Assembly (NCBI GenBank): GCA_034211175.1
Contig: JAXHUH010000321.1
Coordinates: forward strand, 1 to 8,938
Source: JAXHUH01 sp034211175
GTDB lineage: Bacteria; Actinomycetota; Acidimicrobiia; Acidimicrobiales; CAIXPF01
Length of the DNA: 8,938 bases
Direction: 5' to 3'
The notes under the pieces are model-generated. The model had not been told where the DNA came from, searched no databases, and saw only the letters and a program-made list of their open reading frames with translations. The stretch's first letter is position 1, and every line of letters starts with the position of its first letter. The position numbers and the translations under genes are program-made. Shown piece after piece: positions 1 to 7,800 of the stretch.

Positions 1-60
1 GCCCTTCTGTTCTGGAGCTTGTGGATCTCGACAACCCACATCTTCCCAGCTCAGAAGGGC
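1..60 (+). other. 60-nt imperfect hairpin in the left repeat
   Basis: Three paired segments nest: GCCCTTCTG (1-9) with CAGAAGGGC (52-60), CTGG (12-15) with CCAG (46-49), and TGTGG (20-24) with CCACA (36-40). They make 18 base pairs separated by a 2x2 and a roughly 4x5 internal loop, closed by an 11-nt loop (25-35). It is too long and lacks the T-run for a standard terminator. Such folded single-strand structures occur in recombination sites (integron attC), transposon ends and replicon termini, but I do not see the attC core consensus (RYYYAAC / GTTRRRY) at the arms. Function unknown. Confidence 0.7.
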
Positions 61-117
61 TCTTCCGCGCACCCGCACATCACCGAATCACATTCGCCAT
101 GACCATTCGGGGCTAGG
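1..117 (+). repeat. Left copy of a 117-bp inverted repeat at the window ends
   Basis: Reading 1-117 on the plus strand gives exactly the reverse complement of 8821-8937, with no mismatch or gap; after one mismatch four more bases agree. The outer 60 bp form an imperfect hairpin (separate entry). The inner 57 bp contain a small palindrome, CGAAT-CAC-ATTCG at 84-96, and a CCGAAT/ATTCGG pair at 83-88 and 105-110. No transposase or clear coding sequence lies in it. Either this is a dispersed repeat present in both orientations, which would also explain a contig ending here, or it is the terminal repeat of an element spanning the window. The sequence alone does not decide. Confidence 0.9.
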
Positions 118-519
118 GGCCGAACAACCCGGCCTTCGGTCAAGACCTCGTCGCCTGCGGCGCCGCCTCGGCGTTCCACTCGGCTTCGAGGTACCCGCCG
201 ATGAGCTCGACGCCACCGTCTCGCCGTCATCGACATGCGCGCGCCACCACCTACTTCAGCGCACGCTGACCACCCAGCGGGCGGCCCGTGGATCTCGCAC
301 GCCGAGCCGCAGGCGTGGACATCGCGGGAATCGCGTCGCAGGCGGATTCTTCGACGACATGCAGGACCGGTGACTCACGCTGAGGTGGTTGGTCGTGCGA
401 CCGCGAGGCGGCCGCGGGTACGACTTCAATGTCCGACCAGGACGATGTGCTCATTCAATGCGCCCTGGCCACCAAATATCGTTCTCCGCCGGTTCGGCTG
501 GGAGATGGAGTTTCATTGT
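118..519. other. Intergenic stretch without a convincing gene
   Basis: About 400 bp between the left repeat and the protease start. Open frames exist on both strands but are arginine-, serine- and proline-rich and show no domain, no good ribosome binding site and no steady codon bias. At about 289-381 one frame reads a short helix-like stretch (VDLARRAAGVDIAGIASQ), followed across two frameshifts by pieces resembling the C-terminal box of a tyrosine recombinase (SSTT, MQDR, THAEVV). This could be a decayed recombinase, but spacing and key residues do not fit well. No promoter for the protease could be placed with confidence. Confidence 0.4.
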
Positions 520-834
520 GTGCGCAAGGGTCGAAGGGCCGCGTTGGCGTTGTCGGTTGCGTTCGCAGTAGCTGCTGCCGGCCTTGATTCGGCGGGTGCG
601 GCCCCGCCCGACGATGTGGCGGTCATTGGGGCGGCAGTCGAAGATCCCGCCGAGGGAGTTACACGTGCGCTCATAGCGGCCGAGATCTCGGACAAGTACG
701 ACATTCCGATGGATGAGGCGCGCGGCAGGGCGGACGATCAAGCGCTGTGGTCCGATATCGCAGCAGCGATGACCGACGACGAGCTGAGGTCATACGCGGG
801 TCGCTATGTGGATCACGCTCGCGGCGGCACGTAG
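520..834 (+). CDS. Signal peptide and N-terminal propeptide of an S1-type serine protease, ended by an in-frame TAG
   Basis: This is the 5' part of the protease gene that continues at 841 in the same frame. I chose GTG 520 because GGAG at 507-510 stands 9 nt before it; the upstream in-frame ATG 505 has its purine run directly against the start codon. The 104-residue product starts with a classical Sec signal peptide: R2, K3, R5 and R6, a hydrophobic core at 7-20, and a likely cleavage after A27 or A28 (SAGA-APP). Residues 29-104 are acidic and helix-forming, like the first part of the propeptide of secreted bacterial alpha-lytic/streptogrisin proteases. The last residues, SYAGRYVDHARGGT, start the conserved strand motif of these prodomains, which resumes after the stop as VLMFTDPAV. 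Taken alone it has no known function; I read it as half of a broken, or read-through, gene. Confidence 0.65.
   Translation: MRKGRRAALALSVAFAVAAAGLDSAGAAPPDDVAVIGAAVEDPAEGVTRALIAAEISDKYDIPMDEARGRADDQALWSDIAAAMTDDELRSYAGRYVDHARGGT
832..834 (+). other. In-frame amber codon interrupting the protease gene
   Basis: TAG is codon 105 counted from GTG 520. The frame before it and the frame after it are the same (only GTC CTG lies between TAG and ATG 841), and the propeptide motif runs across it. The other recognisable genes here end in TGA or TAA. A CAG or TGG codon changed by one base would explain it. A base-call error, a recent nonsense mutation, or read-through by an amber suppressor are all possible. 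Confidence 0.75.
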
Positions 835-840
835 GTCCTG

Positions 841-2016
841 ATGTTCACTGATCCGGCGGTAGGCCGCAATGTAGCGGAGCGTATGACTCGCCAACGCCCG
901 AGCAACATGGTTCGAGCTGAGAAAGCGGACCATTCGGTGGCTGATCTGATGGCCGCGTTGGACGCTACTGACCGGACGTTGGCGTCGGCATCCGTTGCCG
1001 GTCGCGCCAGGATCGATATGCGAGCCAACGCCATAGTGGTCGAGGTCCCCAACGCCGCATCGTTTCGACGTGGCTCCGTCCGGATGCCGGCAAATGCCAC
1101 TGCGAATAGGCGCGCAGCGGAAGGGCTGCTCCGCCGCCAGCCAGGCGTCGAAGTCCCGATCGCAGGGCTCGTTGACGTCGATTTCGGCGATGAGAATGCC
1201 GGATGCCTGGCGGGCAGATCTGGGCACAGTACGATTCAAGCGATCTTCTGTGACCCCCCGTTTCGGGGCGGTGTGGCGATTCGAGGTGGCGGCGGGGTAT
1301 GTTCGGCCGGCTTCAACGTCGTCAGCCGCAGTGACCTTCGAACCCACTATGTGCTCACTGCAGGACACTGCGCGTCGGTCCCGCATGGTTCCGGAGCAAA
1401 CGGTGAGGTGTTTGAGACGGCGACACCCTCCTACGTGTGGCAGTTCGGCACCTGGTGGCGAAGCGTGTACAGTGCGAGCGCAGGTGATCTGGGTATCATC
1501 CGCATGACGTCACCGAGCTGGTGGCGCCCAGATCCGATGGTGTACGTGGCTGACACGGCCACTGCTGAACGTAAGACCACCAATGTCCCGAATTACGGTA
1601 TCGCCTACGTGCGCAGCATGTCGACGGTCGGTGTCGGCGACTTCCTGTGCCGTACAGGCCATCGAAGCCACACCGACTGCGGCGAGTTCATCGGGCTGCG
1701 TAGAGGTGGAGTAAACACCTCGGGTGCCGTGTACGCTGAATTTTCAGGAATGTACATGTGTCCGGGCGATTCGGGCGGCCCTGTCTACGCTCACGCACGA
1801 GCGTATGGACTCGCTGTAGCCAAGACCGTCTCGCCTGGGTCTGTGCCGACGACGACGTACTGGCCCTCCTCTTGGGGTCCGGTAAACGATGGGTGCGGGC
1901 ACGGTACCCTCGTCCAGCCGTTCTACTACCGAGACGCACAAGGCCGCCTCGTGGACACCCTGGCCGCTGTGAACGTCTATCTCATGACAACGAAGAACGG
2001 GTACGGCACCTACTGA
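841..2016 (+). CDS. Streptogrisin/alpha-lytic-type trypsin-fold serine protease, lacking its own signal peptide
   Basis: The 391-residue ORF holds the rest of the propeptide (about 1-140) and a chymotrypsin-fold catalytic domain (about 143-365). The triad is complete: His176 in LTAGHC, Asp216 in GDLGII and Ser311 in CPGDSGGPV. Cysteine pairs expected in this family are present: 154/177 around the histidine loop, 270/280, and 307/352 around the active serine; 122/137 may form another. Such enzymes are made as pre-pro-proteins, exported by Sec, and freed by self-cleavage of the propeptide, which is needed as a folding chaperone. Translated from ATG 841 alone it would have no signal peptide and stay in the cytoplasm, so the functional unit is most likely the full 520-2016 reading, 498 codons plus stop with one amber inside. 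Reinitiation at ATG 841, seven bases after the TAG ends, is mechanically possible. Codon third positions are richer in A/T than in rnj and dnaE2, hinting at an accessory origin. The family is clear; the exact subtype is not. Confidence 0.85.
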   Translation: MFTDPAVGRNVAERMTRQRPSNMVRAEKADHSVADLMAALDATDRTLASASVAGRARIDMRANAIVVEVPNAASFRRGSVRMPANATANRRAAEGLLRRQPGVEVPIAGLVDVDFGDENAGCLAGRSGHSTIQAIFCDPPFRGGVAIRGGGGVCSAGFNVVSRSDLRTHYVLTAGHCASVPHGSGANGEVFETATPSYVWQFGTWWRSVYSASAGDLGIIRMTSPSWWRPDPMVYVADTATAERKTTNVPNYGIAYVRSMSTVGVGDFLCRTGHRSHTDCGEFIGLRRGGVNTSGAVYAEFSGMYMCPGDSGGPVYAHARAYGLAVAKTVSPGSVPTTTYWPSSWGPVNDGCGHGTLVQPFYYRDAQGRLVDTLAAVNVYLMTTKNGYGTY

Positions 2017-2669
2017 TGGCTCAGCGTCGTTGCTCTCGTTCCAGAGGCGTCGGTTGGGCGCTGGTCGCTGCGTCCGTGCTGGTAGTCGTCGGATGCGGCG
2101 ACGACGGCACGGCGCAACGGGCCGGCTCCGGGCCCACGGTCCACTCGATCCAACCGCCGCTCACGCTCGCCTACGAGCCGGTCGAGTGCCCGCCCAGGCA
2201 CGCCGGCGACGGGCTCGTCGGCGACTACGGCGTGGACTACGACAGCACCGACCTGTGGGTGGTCGGCCCTCCCGGCGAGTACTGGCCAGACGGTCGGGCG
2301 TTCCGAGGAGCGGTCCGGCTCACCAACACCGCGGCGCCGCGGTGGCGGATCGAAGGCGAACAGACGGCGTTGCTCGTCGACGCCGAGGGCGATGTCGTCG
2401 CCGCACGCACCCCCGCTGCGGCCGAGACCGCCGAGATCGCGCGCACCGAGCTCGGCGAAGGCGAGTCAGGTGCGGTGCGTTTCACCGGATCGACCTTCGC
2501 CTGTGAACAGCCCGAACCGACGACGCTCGACGAAGGCGACTACGACCTCGTCGTGCGGATCGAAGCAACGATCACCGGGCCGACAGGCGGCGAGCGGACC
2601 GTCACCGTCGACACGCCGCCCGAGCGGGTCTCGCTCTCGGACTTCTTCGAAGCCGGGCCCGAGAGCTAA
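2016..2669 (+). CDS. Secreted lipoprotein of unknown function, coupled to the protease gene
   Basis: The ATG overlaps the TGA of the protease by one base (TGATG at 2014-2018), the usual arrangement for coupled translation, and no strong ribosome binding site is seen. The 217-residue product has basic residues at 4-10, a hydrophobic segment 12-25 and a lipobox VVGC with Cys27, so it should be lipid-anchored on the outer face of the membrane. The mature part is acidic and predicted all-beta, with two further cysteines (58 and 163) that could form a disulfide. The stretch 95-183 (strand with LTNT, DAEGDVV, LGEGES, LDEGDYDLVV) has the rhythm of a single beta-sandwich, loosely like BsuPI-type proteinase inhibitor domains; this is only an impression from residue pattern. 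Its place behind a secreted protease suggests a partner, anchor or inhibitor of that enzyme. Confidence 0.75.
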   Translation: MAQRRCSRSRGVGWALVAASVLVVVGCGDDGTAQRAGSGPTVHSIQPPLTLAYEPVECPPRHAGDGLVGDYGVDYDSTDLWVVGPPGEYWPDGRAFRGAVRLTNTAAPRWRIEGEQTALLVDAEGDVVAARTPAAAETAEIARTELGEGESGAVRFTGSTFACEQPEPTTLDEGDYDLVVRIEATITGPTGGERTVTVDTPPERVSLSDFFEAGPES

Positions 2670-2702
2670 ACACCGGCAACGCCACAAGAAGCCGCAGCAG
2701 GG

Positions 2703-2733
2703 CACCCAGCCTTCGAGGCCGCTGGGCTGGGTG
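2703..2733 (+). terminator. GC-rich stem-loop after the lipoprotein gene
   Basis: CACCCAGCC (2703-2711) pairs perfectly with GGCTGGGTG (2725-2733) around a 13-nt loop, 33 bp after the lipoprotein stop. No T-run follows, which is common for terminators in high-GC actinobacteria, but it also means the call rests on the stem and position alone. It could end the protease-lipoprotein transcript. Confidence 0.5.
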
Positions 2734-2737
2734 TCAG

Positions 2738-3127
2738 GTGGCGTGTGAGCCGGAGCACATCGACATCGCGCTCCTGAGGTCCCTCGTCGACGACATCGAC
2801 CGTGTCGCTGCTCGTGACGGAGTCGATCGGGTGACCGCCATCCGGCGGTTGCTCCGGCACGCTGCGCGGCTGACCGGCACGCGACCACTCGGATCGGCGT
2901 CGCCGCCGGTCCCGAGAATCGGGGACCGGCGGGGCGATTCTGGCGCCGATGACGGACGCGGCGCCCGGCGGGTGCGATGCTGTCCCCTCGGCGGACGCGC
3001 GCCCACAGACGACCACGAGGTGCTCGATCCCGTCGCCGCCGTGCCATCGACCGTGGCGCGGTGCGGCCGCGTCCGGGACGGAACGAGCATCTCCCGGCCC
3101 GCCGACGACGTCGGCGGGCATCGGTGA
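2738..3127 (+). CDS. Small hypothetical protein with a ribbon-helix-helix-like N-terminus
   Basis: A 129-residue frame starting at GTG 2738. Residues 7-46 (IDIALLRSLVDDIDRVAA, then RDGVDRVTAIRRLLRHAARL) have the pattern of a CopG/MetJ-type ribbon-helix-helix: a short strand, a helix with regular acidic and hydrophobic positions, a turn, and a second helix with an R-x-x-A-I-R core. Third codon positions are strongly G/C over this stretch, as expected for a real gene. The rest is rich in Arg, Gly, Pro and Asp and looks disordered or non-coding, and no good ribosome binding site precedes the GTG. If real, it may be a DNA-binding regulator of a nearby gene; if not, it is chance high-GC sequence. 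It ends 28 bp before the GTG of rnj. Confidence 0.4.
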   Translation: MACEPEHIDIALLRSLVDDIDRVAARDGVDRVTAIRRLLRHAARLTGTRPLGSASPPVPRIGDRRGDSGADDGRGARRVRCCPLGGRAPTDDHEVLDPVAAVPSTVARCGRVRDGTSISRPADDVGGHR

Positions 3128-3130
3128 ATG

Positions 3131-3146
3131 AAGGAGCAGCACCATC
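3131..3146 (+). promoter_or_regulatory. rnj: Ribosome binding site and candidate ATC start codon of rnj
   Basis: AAGGAG at 3131-3136 is the strongest Shine-Dalgarno match near the gene. It stands 7 nt before ATC 3144, which is in frame with RNase J, but 19 nt before GTG 3156, the first standard start codon. Starting at ATC would add four residues (M-A-S-P) before V-T-I-T-F-L-G-G. Either rnj starts at a rare ATC, or one base of an original ATG was changed or misread. Confidence 0.5.
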
Positions 3147-3155
3147 GCATCGCCA

Positions 3156-4811
3156 GTGACCATCACGTTCCTCGGCGGTCTCGGCGAGATCGGCCGGAAC
3201 TGCGCAGCGATCGAGCTCGAGGGCCGCATCATGCTGCTCGACTGCGGGCTCATGTTCCCCGACGCCGACATGCTCGGCGTCGATCTCGTGCTCCCCGACT
3301 TCACGTACCTGCGCGCCAACCGCGACCGCATCGAGGGCTGCATCGTCACCCACGGCCACGAGGACCACGCCGGCGGGCTGTCGTACCTGCTCCGTGACTG
3401 CTCGTTCCCGATCATCGGTTCGGCGTTGACGCTGGGCCTGGCCCGCAGCCGCATCGAGGAGGCCGGCCTCCTCGACCGCACCGACTTCATCGCGGTGCGC
3501 GACGGTGAGCGCCGCACCTTCGGGCCGTTCGACTGCGAGTTCATCCCCGTCGCCCACTCCGTGCCCGACGGGTTCGCCACCGCGTTCCACACCCCGCAGG
3601 GGACGATCCTCCACACCGGCGACTTCAAGATCGACCTGAACCCGGTCGACGGTCGCACCACCGACCTGGCGACCATGGGCGCCATCGCCCGCGACGAGGG
3701 CATCCGCCTGCTCCTCGCCGACTCGACCAACGCCGACCAGCACGGCCACTCCCGCTCGGAGACCGCGGTCGGCAAGGTGCTGCGGGACGTGTTCGCCGCC
3801 CAGCGGGGCCGGCGCATCATCACCGCGTGCTTCGCCAGCCACATCCACCGCATCCAGCAGATCGCCGACGCCGCCATCGCCGAGGGGCGGGTCGTCGCCA
3901 CGCTCGGGTTGTCGATGAAGCGGGTCGTGGCCCTCGCCCTCGAGCTGAAGGCGCTGGACATCCCTCGCAACAAGCTGGTCGACATCAACGACGTCGGCGA
4001 CCTCCCGCCCGGTGAGGTGTGCGTCATCTCCACCGGGTCCCAGGGTGAGCCGATGTCGGCGCTGGCCCGCATGGCGGTCAACGAGAGCAAGTGGCTCACC
4101 CTCACCGCCGACGACACGGTGGTCCTCTCCTCGCACCCGATCCCGGGCAACGAGATGAACGTGACCAAGGTGATCGACTCGCTGTTCCGCATCGGTGCCG
4201 ACGTCGTCCACTCCGGCGTCGACGACGTCCACACGACGGGCCACGCGAAGCAGGAGGAGCTCAAGACGATCCTGTCGATCACCAAGCCCGAGTGGTTCAC
4301 GCCCGTGCACGGCGAGTACCACCACCTGGTCAGCCACGCCCGGCTGGCCAAGCAGATGGGCGTCGCGGAGGACCACATCAACGTCTGTGAGGACGGCGAC
4401 CAGCTCATCGTCACCGACAAGGGCGTCCGGAAGGGTGACGGCGTGCGCTCCGGCTACCTGTACGTCGACGGCGCCGGGGTCGGCGACGTCGGCCACGCCG
4501 TCCTGCGCGACCGCCAGGTGCTGGCCGAGGACGGCATCGTCGTCATCTTCGTCACCGTCGACGCCCGCGCCCGCGACATCGTCACCGGCCCGGAGATCAC
4601 CTCGCGGGGCTGGATCAGCGAGCGCGACACCGGCCCGCTGATCGACGCCTGCCGCGGCGCGGTCGCGGACGCGCTCGAGCACGCCACGAGCAAGGGCGGT
4701 GCCATCGACATCGAGGCGCTCCAGGCCGTCATCCGCCGCACCGCCGGCCGCTTCGTCAAGCAGCACACCAAGCGCTACCCGATGATCGTCCCCGTCGTCG
4801 TCGAGATCTGA
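3156..4811 (+). CDS. rnj: Ribonuclease J (metallo-beta-lactamase/beta-CASP nuclease)
   Basis: RNase J is a cytoplasmic zinc-dependent 5'-3' exoribonuclease with endonuclease activity, acting in mRNA decay and in rRNA and 5'-end processing. The 551-residue product has the usual family length. The metallo-beta-lactamase part shows HGHEDH at 66-71, His134 in VAHSVPDG, and Asp156 in HTGDFKID. The beta-CASP insertion spans about 185-350, with ADSTNAD at 188-194 and STGSQGEP at 292-299. The closing motifs are HTTGHA at 359-364 (His363) and PVHGEY at 383-388 (His385). The C-terminal domain from about 430 ends in KRYPMIVPVVVEI, as in intact homologues. The true start may be ATC 3144 (see the ribosome binding site entry), giving 555 residues. 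dnaE2 follows on the same strand after 52 bp with no terminator between, so some read-through is likely. Long open frames on the opposite strand are shadows of its GC-rich codons. Confidence 0.95.
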   Translation: MTITFLGGLGEIGRNCAAIELEGRIMLLDCGLMFPDADMLGVDLVLPDFTYLRANRDRIEGCIVTHGHEDHAGGLSYLLRDCSFPIIGSALTLGLARSRIEEAGLLDRTDFIAVRDGERRTFGPFDCEFIPVAHSVPDGFATAFHTPQGTILHTGDFKIDLNPVDGRTTDLATMGAIARDEGIRLLLADSTNADQHGHSRSETAVGKVLRDVFAAQRGRRIITACFASHIHRIQQIADAAIAEGRVVATLGLSMKRVVALALELKALDIPRNKLVDINDVGDLPPGEVCVISTGSQGEPMSALARMAVNESKWLTLTADDTVVLSSHPIPGNEMNVTKVIDSLFRIGADVVHSGVDDVHTTGHAKQEELKTILSITKPEWFTPVHGEYHHLVSHARLAKQMGVAEDHINVCEDGDQLIVTDKGVRKGDGVRSGYLYVDGAGVGDVGHAVLRDRQVLAEDGIVVIFVTVDARARDIVTGPEITSRGWISERDTGPLIDACRGAVADALEHATSKGGAIDIEALQAVIRRTAGRFVKQHTKRYPMIVPVVVEI

Positions 4812-4835
4812 GGCGGCCGCCAGACCCCTCCTCGA

Positions 4836-4851
4836 TCGAACAGGTGTTCGC
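4836..4851 (+). promoter_or_regulatory. LexA (SOS) operator upstream of dnaE2
   Basis: TCGAACAGGTGTTCGC contains CGAAC-N4-GTTCG, a near-perfect palindrome that fits the LexA box of actinobacteria and Firmicutes (GAAC-N4-GTTC, mycobacterial form TCGAAC-N4-GTTCGA). It ends directly before the -10 element and 13 bp before the dnaE2 start, so bound LexA would block RNA polymerase. DNA damage should therefore induce dnaE2, as known for DnaE2 in mycobacteria. Confidence 0.9.
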
Positions 4852-4857
4852 TAGAGT
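4852..4857 (+). promoter_or_regulatory. -10 element of dnaE2; transcript probably leaderless
   Basis: TAGAGT fits the TANNNT consensus of actinobacterial vegetative promoters. Six bases separate it from ATG 4864, the normal distance to a transcription start, so the mRNA probably begins at or next to the A of the start codon. This agrees with the absence of a properly spaced Shine-Dalgarno; the G-run before ATG touches the codon. No good -35 hexamer is seen. Confidence 0.65.
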
Positions 4858-4863
4858 GGGGGG

Positions 4864-7800
4864 ATGGGTTGGGGCAATCCGCCGGTGTCGTGGACGGAGC
4901 TGGCCCGGCGGCTGGCGGACCGGCCGGTGGGTCGGACCCACGCCGATCGCCACACGCCGCCCGGGGCGGAGCGGTTCCCCGGCGCGGACGGCGGCGACAG
5001 CCCGGCGTGGTCGCACAAGCGGTTGCCGTATGAGCCCCGGCCGCTGCGGCGGGCCACGGCGACCGTGCCGTACGCGGAGCTGCACTGCCACTCCAACTTC
5101 AGCTTCCTCGACGGCGCCTCCCACCCCGAGGAGCTGGTCGAGGAGGCCGTGGCCCTCGGGCTCGAAGCGCTCGCCCTCACCGACCACAACGGGTTCTACG
5201 GGGTCGTCCGCTTCGCCGAGGCGGCCCGGGCCCAGGGCCTGCCCACGGTCTTCGGCGCCGAGCTGACCCTCGGCGCCCGCGACGAGGTCGGTGTGCCCGA
5301 CCCGGCCGGCGAGCACCTGTTGGTCCTGGCCCGCGACCCCATCGGCTACGGCCGCCTGGCCCGGGTGATCAGCGAGGCCCAGCTCGCCGGCTCCAAGGGC
5401 GCGCCGCAGGTGTCGCTCGACCGCCTCACCGAGCTCGGCGGCGTCGGCACCGGCGACCACTGGGCCATCCTCACCGGCTGCCGCAAGGGGTCGGTGCCCG
5501 CCGCGCTGGCCGACCGGGGCCCGACCGCGGCCCGCCGCCGCCTCGACGACCTGGTCGGGCGGTTCGGGCGCGACCACGTGGCCGTCGAGCTGTGGGACCA
5601 CGGCCACCCGGTCGACTCGGCCCGCAACGACGCCCTCACCTCCCTCGCGATCGCGGCCGGGGTCGACCTCGTCGCCACCAACAACGTCCACTACGCCAAC
5701 CCGACCCGCCGCCAACTCGCCACCGCCCTCGCCGCGGTGCGGTCCCGCCGCTCGCTCGACGAGGTCGACGGCTGGCTGCCCGCCGGCGCCGGCGCCCACC
5801 TGCGCTCCGGTGCCGAGCAGGCCCGTCGCTTCGCCCGCTACCCGGGCGTGATCGAGCGGGCGGTCGAGCTGGCCCGGGCCTCGGCGTTCGACCTGAAGCT
5901 GGTCGCCCCCGAGCTGCCCGACTACGTGGAGACCGCCCGGGGGTGGGGCCGCCCGATCGCGGCCCACCACAGCGAGATGACCTACCTCCGCCAGGTCACC
6001 GAGGAGGGCGCCGCCCTCCGCTACGGCCCCCGTCCCGGCCCGGCGGCTCCCGGCGCCATCGACTCGACCGACACCGCCCGGCGGCGCAAGGCGTACACCC
6101 AGATCGACCACGAGCTCGACCTGATCGAGCAGCTCAACTTCCCCGGCTACTTCCTCGTCGTGTGGGACATCGTCGAGTTCTGCCGCAAGGCCGACATCTA
6201 CTGCCAGGGCCGGGGCTCGGCCGCCAACTCGGCGGTCTGCTACGCCCTCGGCATCACCAAGGCCGACGCCGTCGACCTCGACCTGCTGTTCGAGCGGTTC
6301 CTGTCCCCGGAGCGCGACGGCCCGCCCGACATCGACCTCGACATCGAGAGCGGCCGGCGGGAGGAGGCCATCCAGTACGTCTACGACCGCTACGGGCGCC
6401 ACAACACCGCCCAGGTCGCCAACGTGATCACCTACCGGGCCCGCTCGTCGGTGCGGGACATGGCCAAGGCGCTGGGCTACGCCACCGGCCAGCAGGACGC
6501 CTGGTCGAAGCAGATCGACCGGTGGTCCCACGTCGCCGACAGCGAGCGCCAGACCGACGAGCAGGGCCGGCCCGACCACGACATCCCCGAACCGGTCCTG
6601 GCGCTGGCCGCCGAGGTCGAGCACTTCCCCCGCCACCTCGGCATCCACTCGGGTGGCATGGTCATCTGCGACCGGCCGGTGGTCGAGGTGTGCCCGGTCG
6701 AGTGGGCCCGGATGGAGGACCGAAGCGTGCTCCAGTGGGACAAGGACGACTGCGCCGCGGTCGGGCTCGTGAAGTTCGACCTGTTGGGCCTGGGGATGCT
6801 CACCGCGCTCCACGGTGCGGTCGACCTCATCCGGGACCACCACGGCGTCGAGGTCGACATCGCCACCATCCCGCAGGACATCGCCGTCTACGACATGTTG
6901 TGCGAGGCCGACTCGATCGGGGTGTTCCAGGTCGAGAGCCGGGCCCAGATGGCGACCCTGCCCCGGCTGCGGCCCCGCCACTTCTACGACCTGGTCGTCG
7001 AGGTCGCGCTGATCCGGCCGGGCCCGATCCAGGGCGGGTCGGTCCACCCCTACATCCGTCGCCGCAACGGCGAGGAGCCCGTCACCTACCTCCACCCGCT
7101 GCTCGAGGGGGCGCTGGCCAAGACGCTGGGGATCCCGCTGTTCCAGGAGCAGCTGATGCAGATGGCCATCGACGTCGCCGGGTTCAGCCCCGGTGAGGCC
7201 GACGAGCTGCGCCAGGCGATGGGGTCGAAGCGGAGCCTGGAGCGGATGGGGCGGCTGCGGGCCCGGTTCTACGACGGGATGGCCGAACGGGGGATCACCG
7301 GCGACGTCGCCGACCAGATCTGGCTGAAGCTCCAGGCGTTCGCCAACTACGGCTTCCCCGAGAGCCACTCGGTGTCGTTCGCGTACCTCGTCTACGCCAG
7401 CTCGTGGATCAAGCGGTACTACCCGGCGGCGTTCACCGCCGCGCTGCTCAACGCCCAGCCGATGGGGTTCTACTCACCGCACAGCCTGGTCCAGGACGCG
7501 GTGCGCCACGGGGTGGAGGTCCGCACGCCCGACATCAACCACTCGAAGGCCGACGCCACGTTGGAGCCGTGCGAGTCGTCGACCGGCGGGGTGGCGATCC
7601 GGCTCGGGATCTCGTCGGTGCGGGGCATCGGCGACGACCTGGCCGAGGCGATCGAGGCCGGTTCGCCGTACGAGTCGATGGAGGCGCTGCGCCGCGAGAC
7701 CGGGGCGTCGTTGGAGGTGCTGGAGGCGCTGGCGACGGCAGGGGCGTTCGGGAGCCTCGGCCTCGACCGCCGGGAGGCGCTGTGGGTGGCGGGGGCGGTG

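Noticed and set aside
1..60. Integron attC site or tRNA-like structure in the repeat hairpin
   Set aside because: Core sites RYYYAAC and GTTRRRY are not at the arms, no integron integrase is near, and no tRNA cloverleaf or T-loop sequence is present.
229..405. Decayed tyrosine recombinase C-terminus in 118-450
   Set aside because: Fragments resemble the box (AAGVDIAGIAS, SSTT, MQDR, THAEVV) but need at least two frameshifts, lack the GH and the catalytic tyrosine, and the spacing to a possible RH motif is too long.
235..504. Upstream extension of the protease leader frame to ATG 235
   Set aside because: The extra 95 residues would put the signal peptide in the middle of the protein, and there is no coding pattern; GTG 520 has a well-spaced GGAG.
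4812..4821. GGCGGCCGCC palindrome as terminator between rnj and dnaE2
   Set aside because: It is a perfect 10-bp palindrome with no loop and no T-run, so it cannot form a usable terminator stem.
2466..7368. Very long minus-strand open frames (up to about 870 codons) opposite rnj and dnaE2
   Set aside because: They are out-of-frame shadows of GC-rich codons. The translations are low-complexity (Asp/Val/Gly/Arg repeats) with no domain, and the plus-strand genes are unmistakable.
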